64,000 nucleotides of DNA from BP-464 sp963825415. Lineage in GTDB: Bacteria > Actinomycetota > Thermoleophilia > Solirubrobacterales > Solirubrobacteraceae. Below the pieces are notes generated by a model that had not been told where the DNA came from, searched no databases, and worked only from the letters and a program-made list of their open reading frames with translations. This document shows, in pieces, positions 25,595-33,763 of this stretch. The position numbers and the translations under genes are program-made. Position 1 is the stretch's first letter. The number at the start of each line of letters is the position of its first letter. The stretch is taken from NCBI GenBank assembly GCA_963825415.1, contig CAWGTD010000002.1, forward strand, positions 62,001 through 126,000, read 5' to 3'.

Positions 25595-27797
25595 CGTCGC
25601 CCTCGGCATCCAGGAACGCAGCGCCCATCGCCGCCTGGCCGTAGGAGATGGCGCCGTCGTTGGGGGGCAGCCGTTCGGGGACGAGCACGCGCAGCCCCGC
25701 GGAGCACAACATTCCGACCGTGGTCTCCAGCAGCCGCCGGTTCTGGAAGACCCCGCCGGCCAGCACCACGACGTCCACCCCGCGCGCGTCCGCCGTCGCG
25801 GCGCACGCGGTCGCGGTGACGGCGGCAACCGTGTCGTGGAAGCGCGCGGCAACGACCGGCACCGGCTCGCCCCGCGCCAGGTCCGCCACGATGGCGACAA
25901 TCACCGGCCGCACGTCGAGCCCGGCGCAGTCGTAGCGGCCGTGGTCGCCGTCGGCGCACGCGGCCTCGAGCTCGATCGCGGCCTGGCCCTCGTGGGTGAC
26001 CTCCATCCGCAGACCGCAGAGCGCGGCGACGGCGTCGAACAGGCGCCCCATGCTCGTAGTCGGCGGCGACGCGACCCTTGAGCGGACCATCTGCGCCACG
26101 CCGTCCCAGGCCCGCCCGTCGACCGAGAGGCCGGGCGGCCGGGCCCCGTCGAGCCACGCACAGGCCATTCGCCAAGGTTGGCGCGCCGCCGCGTCGCCAC
26201 CCGGCAGGGGCACCGGCCAGAGGTGGTCGACGCGCTCGAAGGAGAGCAGGTCACCGAAGAGAATCTCCCCGCCCCAGACGGCGCCGTCGGTGCCCAGCCC
26301 GGCCCCGTCGTAGATCGCACCGACCGCCGGGCCGCGCTCACCGTGCTCGGCGAGACAGGCGGCGAGGTGCGCGTGGTGATGCTGGACGCCCAGCATCCGT
26401 GCGCCCTCGCGATCGAAGCCGTGCTTGGTCGAGAGGTACTCCGGATGCAGGTCGTGGACGACGACCTCGGGTCGGACCCGCAGCAGCCGCTCGAAGTGCC
26501 CGATCCCGTCGACGAAGGACTCGAGCGTCTCGTGGTTCTTTAGGTCGCCGATGTGGTGGCTGACCCAGGCCCGCGCCCCTCGCGCCACGCAGAAGGTGCT
26601 CTTCAGCTCGGCGCCGACCGCGAGCAGCGGGACGGGCGCGGCCACGGGCAGCGCAAGGCTGTCGGGCACGTACCCGCGCGAGCGGCGCAGGAACTGCCGC
26701 CGGCCGCCGACCGTCCGCACGACCGAGTCGTCGGTGCGCGTCTCGATCGGCCGGTCGTGGACCAAAAAGCCGTCGGCAATCGCGCCGAGCCGCTCGAAGG
26801 CGTCGTCGTCGTGGAATGCGATCGGCTCGTCCGAGACGTTCCCGCTGGTCATCACGAGCGGCACTCCGGTGTCGGCGAGCAGCAGGTGGTGCAGTGGGGT
26901 GTAGGGCAGCATCAGTCCCAGATCGGGACGGCCCGGCGCCACCGACGCTGCCACGCGGGCGTCCCTCCGACGTGCCACGAGCACGATCGGCCGCTCACGA
27001 GACAGCAGCAGCGCCTCGTCGGCCGCGCTCATGCGAGCCAGCGCCCGCGCCGCATCCAGCTCGCGCACCATCAGCGCGAAGGGCTTGTCCTCCCGGTGCT
27101 TGCGCGAGCGCAGCCGCGCCACGGCCGTCTCGTCGTCTGCGCGGCAGGCGAGGTGGTAGCCCCCCAGGCCCTTGACGGCGACGATCAACCCGGCTAGCAG
27201 GGCACTCGCGGCGTCGCCGTCGCCGACGAAGCGCAGCCGCGGCCCGCACTCGGGACATGCGTTGGGCTCGGCATGGAACCGGCGGTCGGTGGGGTCGCAG
27301 TACTCGGCGTGGCAGGCGGCGCACATCTCGAAGCCCGCCATCGTGGTCAGCGGACGGTCGTAGGGAACGCCTCGGACGATGGTGAAGCGCGGCCCGCAGT
27401 TGGTGCAGTTGACGAACGGGTAGCGGTAGCGGCGGTCCGCTGCGTCGAACAGCTCGGCCAGGCAATCCGTGCACGTCGCCGCGTCCGGCGGCACCGGGGC
27501 CAGCACCGCGCCGCCGCCGCGGCTCGGCGCGATCGAGAAGCCGGCCTCGCCGGACGCCGGCACGGCCACGGTGCGCACCGCCGCGACCGAGGCGAGCGGC
27601 GGGGCCTCGGCGGGCAGCCGCTCGAGGAAGCGGGCGAGGGTCTCGGCATCCGCCTCGGCCTCGATCAGCACGCCCTCGCTGTCGTTGAGCACGAGCCCGC
27701 TGACGCCCATCTCGCTGGCCAGGCGATGCACGTAGGGGCGAAACCCGACTCCCTGGACGGTCCCGTCGACGCGTGCGCGAACCCGCGTGTCAGGCAT
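25581..27797 (-). CDS. hypF: Carbamoyltransferase HypF
   Basis: A 738-residue enzyme that makes the carbamoyl group later turned into the CN ligands of the [NiFe] centre. It has the N-terminal acylphosphatase domain (VQGVGFRPYVHRLA), two zinc-finger pairs (CTDC with CTNCGPRF; CAACHAEYC with CPECGPR), the YrdC-like domain (VKGLGGYHLACRA, KHREDKPFALMV, VMTSGNVSDEPI) and the C-terminal carbamoyltransferase (VQHHHAHLAACLAEHG, DGAGLGTDG, LAGGVFQN). Full length and intact. Its start overlaps the SIS gene stop by 8 nt and its end overlaps the nickel permease by 14 nt. Confidence 0.96.
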   Translation of the reverse strand: MPDTRVRARVDGTVQGVGFRPYVHRLASEMGVSGLVLNDSEGVLIEAEADAETLARFLERLPAEAPPLASVAAVRTVAVPASGEAGFSIAPSRGGGAVLAPVPPDAATCTDCLAELFDAADRRYRYPFVNCTNCGPRFTIVRGVPYDRPLTTMAGFEMCAACHAEYCDPTDRRFHAEPNACPECGPRLRFVGDGDAASALLAGLIVAVKGLGGYHLACRADDETAVARLRSRKHREDKPFALMVRELDAARALARMSAADEALLLSRERPIVLVARRRDARVAASVAPGRPDLGLMLPYTPLHHLLLADTGVPLVMTSGNVSDEPIAFHDDDAFERLGAIADGFLVHDRPIETRTDDSVVRTVGGRRQFLRRSRGYVPDSLALPVAAPVPLLAVGAELKSTFCVARGARAWVSHHIGDLKNHETLESFVDGIGHFERLLRVRPEVVVHDLHPEYLSTKHGFDREGARMLGVQHHHAHLAACLAEHGERGPAVGAIYDGAGLGTDGAVWGGEILFGDLLSFERVDHLWPVPLPGGDAAARQPWRMACAWLDGARPPGLSVDGRAWDGVAQMVRSRVASPPTTSMGRLFDAVAALCGLRMEVTHEGQAAIELEAACADGDHGRYDCAGLDVRPVIVAIVADLARGEPVPVVAARFHDTVAAVTATACAATADARGVDVVVLAGGVFQNRRLLETTVGMLCSAGLRVLVPERLPPNDGAISYGQAAMGAAFLDAEGDDVRD

Positions 27798-28956
27798 CGA
27801 TCAGCTCCCGCAGCACGTGGTAGGCACTGGCCTGCGCCTCCTGGATGCGTGGGATGTGCTCAGAACGGGTGACGATCACGTGGTCGGCCAGCCGGTCGGC
27901 GAGTACCTGACCACCGTCGTAGCCGACCAATGCGATCGTGCACAGCCCACGGCGGCGCGCCTCGGCCAACCCGGCGATGACGTTGGTGGAGTTGCCGCTG
28001 GTGGAGATCGCCACGAGGGCGTCGCCGGCGCGCCCGTGCGCGATGACCTGCCGCGAGTAGATGTTCTCGACGCCGATGTCGTTGGCGATCGCCGTCAGGA
28101 TGGCCGGGTCGTCGACGAGGTCGATCGCGCGCCGCGCCGGCCACCTCGGATCGGGCGGGTCGCGCAGGTCGGCGACGAGGTCCATCGCGTCGGTGGCCGA
28201 GCCGCCGTTGCCCAGCGCCAGCACTCGCCCGCCGGCGTCCAGGGCGGCGCGAAGCTCCGCCGCCGCCACCCGCAGCGCATCGCGATTCTGCTCCAGCGTC
28301 TGGGCGCGCAGTTCACCGATCTCGGCCGCCTTGGCCAGAACGGACGCCCGCACATCGGCCACCACCGCCTCGAGGTCGTCCTGTCCCTCGGCCAGGAACG
28401 GATACAAGAAGCTCGAGTCGCCGGCGTCGTGGGTCGGCCGCTCGTCACGCCCCGCGAGCAGGCCGCGGTGGTCGAAGAACACGTGGACCAGCTCCCACAG
28501 CACGTGGTAGAGCGTCTCGACGAGCTCCTGGCGGACCGATGGGTCGTCCGACGGGGCCAGGAACTCCCACTCCGCGCCGCACGGCGCGAAGGCCACGGTC
28601 AACGCGCCGCCCTCGCGCGCCGGCGCCACGACCGACGCGTCGTCGAAGGTCATGACGATGTCCAGCGGTTCGACCACCAGCGCCGCCTGGGCGGCAAGGT
28701 CCTCCCCGATGACCGCGAGTGCCGGCAGCGCCCGCTTGCCCACGATCACCGGATGGACGAACTCGACCGCGACGTGCCTGGCGTCGGACCGCGCCGCCGC
28801 GGACCGGCCGAAGGCGATCAGCCGGCCGCCGCGCGCGAAGCGCTCGGCCATCCGGTGACACAGGCGCGCGAGCCGCTCGGCCTCGGCGGCGAAGAACGCC
28901 TCGTTGCTGCGCGTGCGCTCGGCGACGGCCGCATCGGTGCCGAGCGCGCTGCTCAT
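27790..28956 (-). CDS. Double SIS-domain protein in the hyp operon (GmhA-like C-terminal half)
   Basis: A 388-residue protein. Residues about 210-388 are a phosphoheptose-isomerase-type SIS domain (LALGNGGSATDAMDLVADL, LTAIANDIGVENIYSRQV, VAISTSGNSTNVIAGL). Residues about 20-150 look like a second, divergent SIS domain (RLIAFGRSAAARSDARHVAVEF, ALAVIGEDLAAQAALV). SIS domains bind sugar phosphates. Its position between hypB and hypF, overlapping both, ties it firmly to hydrogenase maturation, yet no sugar-phosphate step is known in that pathway. It could bind a carbohydrate-like cofactor, act as a regulator, or serve heptose metabolism through a shared operon. The N-terminal assignment is less sure than the C-terminal one. 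Confidence 0.8.
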   Translation of the reverse strand: MSSALGTDAAVAERTRSNEAFFAAEAERLARLCHRMAERFARGGRLIAFGRSAAARSDARHVAVEFVHPVIVGKRALPALAVIGEDLAAQAALVVEPLDIVMTFDDASVVAPAREGGALTVAFAPCGAEWEFLAPSDDPSVRQELVETLYHVLWELVHVFFDHRGLLAGRDERPTHDAGDSSFLYPFLAEGQDDLEAVVADVRASVLAKAAEIGELRAQTLEQNRDALRVAAAELRAALDAGGRVLALGNGGSATDAMDLVADLRDPPDPRWPARRAIDLVDDPAILTAIANDIGVENIYSRQVIAHGRAGDALVAISTSGNSTNVIAGLAEARRRGLCTIALVGYDGGQVLADRLADHVIVTRSEHIPRIQEAQASAYHVLRELIDA

Positions 28957-29633
28957 GCGTGGGCGACCCGCCGGTTCGCCACCTCGGTCAGCCACGCCCG
29001 CCACTCGTCGAGGCCCTCGCCCGTCTTGGCGCTGACGAGGATCGTGCGCGCGTCCGGATTCACGGCCGCGATGTTGCCCAGCAGCTTCTCGATGTCGAGG
29101 TCGAGGTGCGGGAGCAGGTCGACCTTGTTGACCAGCACCAGCTCGCAGGCGCGGAACATCAGCGGGTACTTCAGGGGCTTCTCCTCGCCCTCGGTGACCG
29201 ACGTCACCATGATGCGCGCGTCCTCGCCGACCCTGAACTCGGCGGGACATACGAGGTTGCCGACGTTCTCGATGACCAACAGGTCGATGTCGTCGAGCGG
29301 CAGTGCGGGCAGCGCCGAGCGCACCATGTTGGCGTCGAGATGACACTCGCCCCCGAAGCCGTTCGAGGTGTTGAGCTGCACGACGGGCACTTGCAGGTGT
29401 GCGAGCCGGTCGGAGTCCATGCTGCCCTGAACGTCACCCTCCAGCACGCCGACACGGACGCCCTCCAGCTCGGTGACCACGCGCTCGAGCAGCGTCGTCT
29501 TCCCGGCACCGGGCGCGCTCATGAAGTTCACGACGGTCACGTCGGCGTGATCGAAGTCGTGGCGATTGGCGTGGGCGATCGTGTTGTTGGCGTCCAGTGC
29601 GTCCTCGACGACGCGGACCTTCACGCGGTGCAT
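28953..29633 (-). CDS. hypB: Hydrogenase nickel incorporation GTPase HypB
   Basis: A 226-residue GTPase that delivers Ni together with HypA. G motifs: MSAPGAGKTTLLE (P loop), GDVQGSMDSDR, the Ni/Zn site ENVGNLVCPAEF preceded by GGECHLDANM, and LVNKVDLLPH. It lacks the N-terminal CxxCGC and His-rich stretches of some HypB proteins, so it should not store nickel. ATG 29633 starts the conserved MHRVKVRVVEDAL; the end overlaps the SIS gene start by 4 nt, and the start lies within the hypA 3' end. Confidence 0.95.
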   Translation of the reverse strand: MHRVKVRVVEDALDANNTIAHANRHDFDHADVTVVNFMSAPGAGKTTLLERVVTELEGVRVGVLEGDVQGSMDSDRLAHLQVPVVQLNTSNGFGGECHLDANMVRSALPALPLDDIDLLVIENVGNLVCPAEFRVGEDARIMVTSVTEGEEKPLKYPLMFRACELVLVNKVDLLPHLDLDIEKLLGNIAAVNPDARTILVSAKTGEGLDEWRAWLTEVANRRVAHA

Positions 29634-29971
29634 GCGACCTCCTCGACGTCGATCGACTCGACCTCGAACTCGTTGCCGGTGACGACTTCCACCCCGCCCT
29701 GGCCGCAGGTCGGGCAGCGAAAGTCGGGGAAGTCCACCTGCCACTCGCGCTCGCAGGCGGCGCAGGCGAGCACGGCGGGGACGACCTCGAGCTCCAGGCG
29801 CGCGCCCTCGCAGACGGTGTCGCGCGCGACGAACCCGAAGTAGAAGTCCAGCGTGTCGGGCACGACCTGGCGCAGCGTGCCGATGCGCATCGTGACGGCG
29901 GACACCCGCCGCCCGTCGGCGTGCTTGACGACGGTGTTGACGATCGCGCCGGAGAGCGACAGCTCGTGCAT
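29621..29971 (-). CDS. hypA: Hydrogenase nickel chaperone HypA
   Basis: A 116-residue protein with the obligatory N-terminal MHE nickel motif (MHELSLSGAIVNTVVKH), where the amine and His2 bind Ni, and a zinc domain with two C-x-x-C pairs (ACAACERE and RCPTCGQ). It works with HypB to insert Ni into the large subunit. The ATG 29971 is fixed by the MHE motif. It overlaps hypB by 13 nt and follows the protease gene by 4 bases. Confidence 0.95.
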   Translation of the reverse strand: MHELSLSGAIVNTVVKHADGRRVSAVTMRIGTLRQVVPDTLDFYFGFVARDTVCEGARLELEVVPAVLACAACEREWQVDFPDFRCPTCGQGGVEVVTGNEFEVESIDVEEVACTA

Positions 29972-29975
29972 TTCG

Positions 29976-30482
29976 TCAATCCGCGGCGGCTGCGTACGCA
30001 GCGTCGTGGCGCAGCTCCTCGATGGTCTCGAGCACGAGGGCGACCGCGCGTTCGACGGCACCGCGGACCTCGTCGGACAGCGTCATGCCCATCTCCTCGA
30101 CGACCGCCGGCTCGCACGCGACGATGACGACCTTGCCCGGCCAGCCGCCCAGGGTCTTGACGAAGCGCAACACCGTCTGCGGGTCCATGCCGTGTGGGTT
30201 GAGGACCTGGCCGTCCTCGATGCCCGCTTCGGCGTCGGCCTCGGAGACCTCCATGACGTACAGCGTCCCGGGCTCGCCGCCCTGACGGCTGACGTCGATG
30301 AAGATCACGCCGTCGTAGCCGCGCATGATCTCGTAGGCGAGGTCGAGCCCGCCCGTGCCGAAGTCGAACACGGCGGCCTCAGGTGGCATTTCGCGCTGCT
30401 CGAGCGCCTTGACCACCGCGCCCCCGAAGCCGTCGTCGGACAGCCACGAGTTGCCGATCCCGGCCACCAGGATCTTCTTCAT
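29976..30482 (-). CDS. [NiFe] hydrogenase maturation endopeptidase (HyaD/HybD family)
   Basis: A 168-residue protease that trims the C-terminus of the large subunit after Ni is inserted. The N-terminus MKKILVAGIGNSWLSDDGFGG has the family's G-x-GN-x-L-x-x-DDG-x-G pattern with the first metal-binding Asp; the second acidic ligand is in VIFIDVS and the His site in NPHGMDPQTVL. Its likely substrate is the large subunit at 33764-35542, whose C-terminal tail follows DPCLPCGVH. The start overlaps the stop of the preceding 366-residue gene by 4 nt. Confidence 0.92.
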   Translation of the reverse strand: MKKILVAGIGNSWLSDDGFGGAVVKALEQREMPPEAAVFDFGTGGLDLAYEIMRGYDGVIFIDVSRQGGEPGTLYVMEVSEADAEAGIEDGQVLNPHGMDPQTVLRFVKTLGGWPGKVVIVACEPAVVEEMGMTLSDEVRGAVERAVALVLETIEELRHDAAYAAAAD

Positions 30483-31579
30483 GACACGACCTCCAGTTCG
30501 TCGGCGAAGAAATAGAGCAGCCGCCCGGTCTCGCGCAGGATGTCCTGACCGGGGTCGCCGTCGACGGTCACGCCGAAGTGCGCCCGGCCGTCGTAGTCGA
30601 CCATGATCTTCTCGATCGTCGCCGTGCGCCCGGCGGCCATCCGCGCATGAAGGTCGGCGTCGGGGGGCGGGCGCAGGACGACCTTCAGGCCGCGCCGGAA
30701 GGTCACGCCGTCGACCTCGGCCTCGGGCTCGCCCGCGGTCGGGTCGTCGAGCGTCAGCCGCCCGTGCAGGGCGAGCAGGTCATCCGGTGTGGCGGTCAGC
30801 GCGCGGTCGATCATGTCGCGCACCGTCGGGTCATCGGCGGCGATCGCCTCGCGCTCTGAATCCGAGAGGACCTGCACGTGCAGCAGCAGCGCCTCCTCGA
30901 TCTCGGTCGAGTCGAACAGGCTGCCCTTGCTCTCGGGGGCGATCCGCGGGTGGTCGGGCAGGATGATCGCGGCGCCGAGCAGCACGTCGTCGGCCTCGGA
31001 GGCCAGGACCGGGAAGGTGTTGATGCTCGCGCAGCCCGGCCCCGCCTCCAGCGGCGAGAGGAACACACCCTCGCCCAAGCGCAGGATCGGATGGGTCGAG
31101 AGGAGCGATTGCCGCAGCGCCGCGCGCCGGTCGAGCCCCGGCTCGGCGAGCGTGCGGTTCTCGACCCAGAAGAGGATCCGCGCCCGCCCGCGGTGCGGTG
31201 GGCTGGCCGACATCCGCAACCGCACGTCGAGCGGCCCGTCGGACCCGTCGAGCGCGAACCTGGCGACGATCTCCGCCGCAGCCAGGTCCGACAGCGGCGT
31301 CGGCGGCAGCGCGACGGCGTGCGGCTCGGCCTCGTGGCGCTCGCCGCTGGCGAGAAGGAAGCGCACCTCGCCGGTCACCACGGCGTGCTCCGGCGCGCAG
31401 ACGATGCACTCCACCCGCAGGTGGTCGAAGGTCGTCTCCAGCTCGGCCGCATAGGCCGGTGGGTAGGCGATGCCGAAGGGCGTGGGCGTCGCGTTCTTGG
31501 TCGCTCCCGGCGTGTAGGGGTACAGCGCATAGCCCTCGTAGAGCAACGAGTCGACCAGCGGCTCGAGCAGGTCGGTCAA
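30479..31579 (-). CDS. Large conserved protein of unknown function in hydrogenase operon
   Basis: A 366-residue soluble protein. It begins LLEPLVDSLLYEGYALYPYTPGATKNATPTPFGIAYPP, followed by a long mixed alpha/beta region with RLGEGVFLSPLE, INTFPVLAS and a C-terminal part VDYDGRAHFGVTVDGDPGQDI...YFFADELE that resembles a second small domain. One cysteine pair (RVECIVCAPEH) is present near residue 55. I do not recognise a characterised family; related proteins of unknown role occur in actinobacterial group 1h hydrogenase clusters (from memory). The TTG start overlaps the DUF6084-like gene and its stop overlaps the protease gene start, so it is coupled at both ends. Confidence 0.65.
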   Translation of the reverse strand: MTDLLEPLVDSLLYEGYALYPYTPGATKNATPTPFGIAYPPAYAAELETTFDHLRVECIVCAPEHAVVTGEVRFLLASGERHEAEPHAVALPPTPLSDLAAAEIVARFALDGSDGPLDVRLRMSASPPHRGRARILFWVENRTLAEPGLDRRAALRQSLLSTHPILRLGEGVFLSPLEAGPGCASINTFPVLASEADDVLLGAAIILPDHPRIAPESKGSLFDSTEIEEALLLHVQVLSDSEREAIAADDPTVRDMIDRALTATPDDLLALHGRLTLDDPTAGEPEAEVDGVTFRRGLKVVLRPPPDADLHARMAAGRTATIEKIMVDYDGRAHFGVTVDGDPGQDILRETGRLLYFFADELEVVS

Positions 31580-32253
31580 GCGCCCGCGTCCTTCAGCAGG
31601 CCGGCCACCGCCGCGTCCATCGTCGGCGCCCCACGCCTGGCCTTGTCGGCCAGCAACGCGCGCAGCGTGTCCTCGTGGATAGCGATCCACCGCGCGCTCG
31701 GGAAGTGCTCTTCCGCCGCCTCGCGCCACACCTCGGCCGGGAAGCGGTACGCCGCCGAGCAGCTCCACGGCACCAGCGAGACCTGCAGCCGGCCGTCGTC
31801 GTCGCGATAGTGGATCGTCCCGTTGAAGTTGAACGCCAGCGGGACCTCTCCGTCCGCGATGGTGTCGAAGTACTTCGCCGCGGCGATCTCGAGGTCGAAG
31901 GTGCACGGCACCGAGACGCGAAACGTCGTCGAGCCGCTGAACTCCGGCACCAGGACGTCGGCGCGGTGCAGGACCAGGCTGCGGGTCGTGGTCGCCCAGC
32001 GCTCGGGAGGGCCGAAGAGCTCGAACAGCCTCCCCCGCTGCTGCTGGTCGTACTGACGGCGCGCGGGCTCGATCATGATCTGCGCGCTCAGCGCGATCAC
32101 GTACACGTGCCGGCCGGTCGGCTCGGTCACATGGACGTCGAAGTCGAGCGCCGGAAGCGCCGCGTGACGGCGCACCGAGACGCCGAGCACCGTGAACTCG
32201 GGCTCGGGCGAGACCGGCCGCGGCTCGGAGGCGACGGGCGCGTCGAGGCTCAC
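31576..32253 (-). CDS. DUF6084-like protein of the hydrogenase operon
   Basis: A 225-residue protein resembling the DUF6084 family as I remember it. The core reads FTVLGVSVRRHAALPALDFDVHV, YVIALSAQIMIEPARRQYD, LVPEFSGSTTFRVSVPCTFDLEIAAAKYF and FNFNGTIHYRDDDGR, suggesting a beta-sandwich, and SLVPWSCSAAYRFPAEVW. No catalytic or metal motif stands out apart from two isolated cysteines. The GTG start overlaps the DUF5947-like gene stop. Function unknown; the fixed operon place suggests a structural or assembly role for the hydrogenase. Confidence 0.65.
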   Translation of the reverse strand: MSLDAPVASEPRPVSPEPEFTVLGVSVRRHAALPALDFDVHVTEPTGRHVYVIALSAQIMIEPARRQYDQQQRGRLFELFGPPERWATTTRSLVLHRADVLVPEFSGSTTFRVSVPCTFDLEIAAAKYFDTIADGEVPLAFNFNGTIHYRDDDGRLQVSLVPWSCSAAYRFPAEVWREAAEEHFPSARWIAIHEDTLRALLADKARRGAPTMDAAVAGLLKDAGA

Positions 32254-32924
32254 GCGGGCGCCCCCGCCTCGCGCAGGCCCTCGAAGTACCCCGCCACCGC
32301 CTCCTGCACCGCGGTGCCGCCCGAGATCCCGTCCCAGCTTGCCTTGACCAGCCCCACCAGCTCGTAGGCGCGGTCGATCGGCGCGATCGCATAGGCGGGC
32401 GTGTCGGCCATCCGGTTGACCAGCAGCGCCTCGGAATCCGGCTCCAGGCCATCTAGCACGGGATTCAGCTCGACCAGGCGCCGCCAGTCGGAGAAGTGCA
32501 GCTCGCTCTCCGTGGCTCCCGCCGGGCTGGGGTACATCGCCACCACGCACTCGGTGACGCTCGAGAACATGAAGAACGCCAGGCCGATCGGTACGCCGAA
32601 GGAGGCCCACACGTCGTCGGGCATGTCGAAGCCCTCGAGCCACAGGGTCCGATGGCCCACCGGCGCGAACTGCGGCTCTCCGGAGCGCAATGCCCAGCAG
32701 CCCTCGCAGGTGCAGACGATCCGCCGCTCCTCGAGGTCGAGCATGTGGCGATGGTCCGTCGCCAGGCCACGGGAGCAGAGGTCGCAGGCCTCCTGCGGCG
32801 AGGACTGGATCAGGTCCAGAGACGGCGCCGGCTGAACGACCGGCCCCTTGGCCAGCCCCCGCAGCCCGGCCACCGCCTGTGTGCGGCGACGACCGTCGAC
32901 CATCGTCTGCAGCCGGGCGTTCAC
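32250..32924 (-). CDS. DUF5947-like cysteine-containing protein of the hydrogenase operon
   Basis: A 224-residue protein that appears to match DUF5947 (from memory). It has two cysteine pairs, EACDLCSRGL and CTCEGCWAL, with HRHM between them, which would suit a zinc or Fe-S site, then a hydrophobic FGVPIGLAFFMFSS and the acidic HFSDWRRLVELNPVLDGL. It is linked by GTGA overlaps to the NifU/Rieske-like gene and the DUF6084-like gene. The cysteines next to an Fe-S electron-transfer protein make a redox or Fe-S assembly role plausible, but this is inference. Confidence 0.65.
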   Translation of the reverse strand: MNARLQTMVDGRRRTQAVAGLRGLAKGPVVQPAPSLDLIQSSPQEACDLCSRGLATDHRHMLDLEERRIVCTCEGCWALRSGEPQFAPVGHRTLWLEGFDMPDDVWASFGVPIGLAFFMFSSVTECVVAMYPSPAGATESELHFSDWRRLVELNPVLDGLEPDSEALLVNRMADTPAYAIAPIDRAYELVGLVKASWDGISGGTAVQEAVAGYFEGLREAGAPA

Positions 32925-33763
32925 CCCAGCGCCACCTGCACGAGTGGCCCCTCGCGCAGCAGCGGCACCGGCTGGAGCTGCAGCTCGGCGTCGTCGACGC
33001 AGCGACCCGCCCGGGTGAGGACGAACCCTCGCGAGCACGTCGGGCACACAAGTGTCGCGTCGACGAGCTCCGCCGCCGACAGCGGCGACCCGCACCCGGC
33101 GCAGCCGTCGCGGTAGGCCAGCAGGGTCCCCTCGACGTTGGCCACCAGCAGCGTGGCGCCACCGGCGTTCGCCGTCGTCAGGGCGCGGGCGGCGAGCTCT
33201 GAGGCTCCTTCCAGCACGTGCCACGCCGGCCCGTCGGCCTGGCCGGCCATCGGCAGCGCCACGCCGGGGAACCCGGCAACCTCGGGTTGGGGCGCCAGGC
33301 CCTCGACGTCCATCCCGTCGAGGTCGGGGCACAGCTCCTCGAGCGCCTGGCGCACCGCGAGCTCGAGAGTCGCCGACGACGCGCGGCACGACTTGCAGCT
33401 GCCATGCAAACGCAGGCGCGCCACGCCCTCCTCCACCCCGAGGAACTCGACGTTGCCACCGTGGGACTCCATGTAGGGCCGCACGCGGTCAAGCGCCTGG
33501 CCGATCCGGTCCTCGAGCGCGACCGGGTGCAGGTCGTGAATCAACAGCAGGCTCGACACCAGCTCGTCGGCGGCGAACGCCGCCCGCTGCTCCTCGCCCG
33601 TCAGCTCGAGGATCCGCTCGAGGCCGGCGCCGTACATCTGGACGACCGCCGACGTGAGCTCGTCGGCGATCGCGCGGATGCCGGGGTCGGCGACCGCGTC
33701 CAGGTGCTCGGTGAGCTCCTGGACGCGCTCGATCGGGCCCGCGACGCTGTCGACCGCGGCCAT
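32921..33763 (-). CDS. hhyE: NifU/Rieske-like iron-sulfur protein, electron relay of the hydrogenase (HhyE-like)
   Basis: A 280-residue protein. The centre (about residues 85-155) is a NifU C-terminal-like domain with GGNVEFLGVEEGVARLRLHGSCKSCRASS, containing the C-x-x-C scaffold site. The C-terminal third has CAGCGSPL and LVCPTCSRGF in a Rieske-like fold, but with cysteines where Rieske proteins have histidines, so a rubredoxin or zinc site is as likely. In mycobacterial group 1h and 2a clusters, similar Fe-S proteins (HhyE/HucE) are needed to pass electrons to the respiratory chain. It lies directly after the large-subunit gene. The symbol rests on position and domain order. Confidence 0.75.
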   Translation of the reverse strand: MAAVDSVAGPIERVQELTEHLDAVADPGIRAIADELTSAVVQMYGAGLERILELTGEEQRAAFAADELVSSLLLIHDLHPVALEDRIGQALDRVRPYMESHGGNVEFLGVEEGVARLRLHGSCKSCRASSATLELAVRQALEELCPDLDGMDVEGLAPQPEVAGFPGVALPMAGQADGPAWHVLEGASELAARALTTANAGGATLLVANVEGTLLAYRDGCAGCGSPLSAAELVDATLVCPTCSRGFVLTRAGRCVDDAELQLQPVPLLREGPLVQVALG

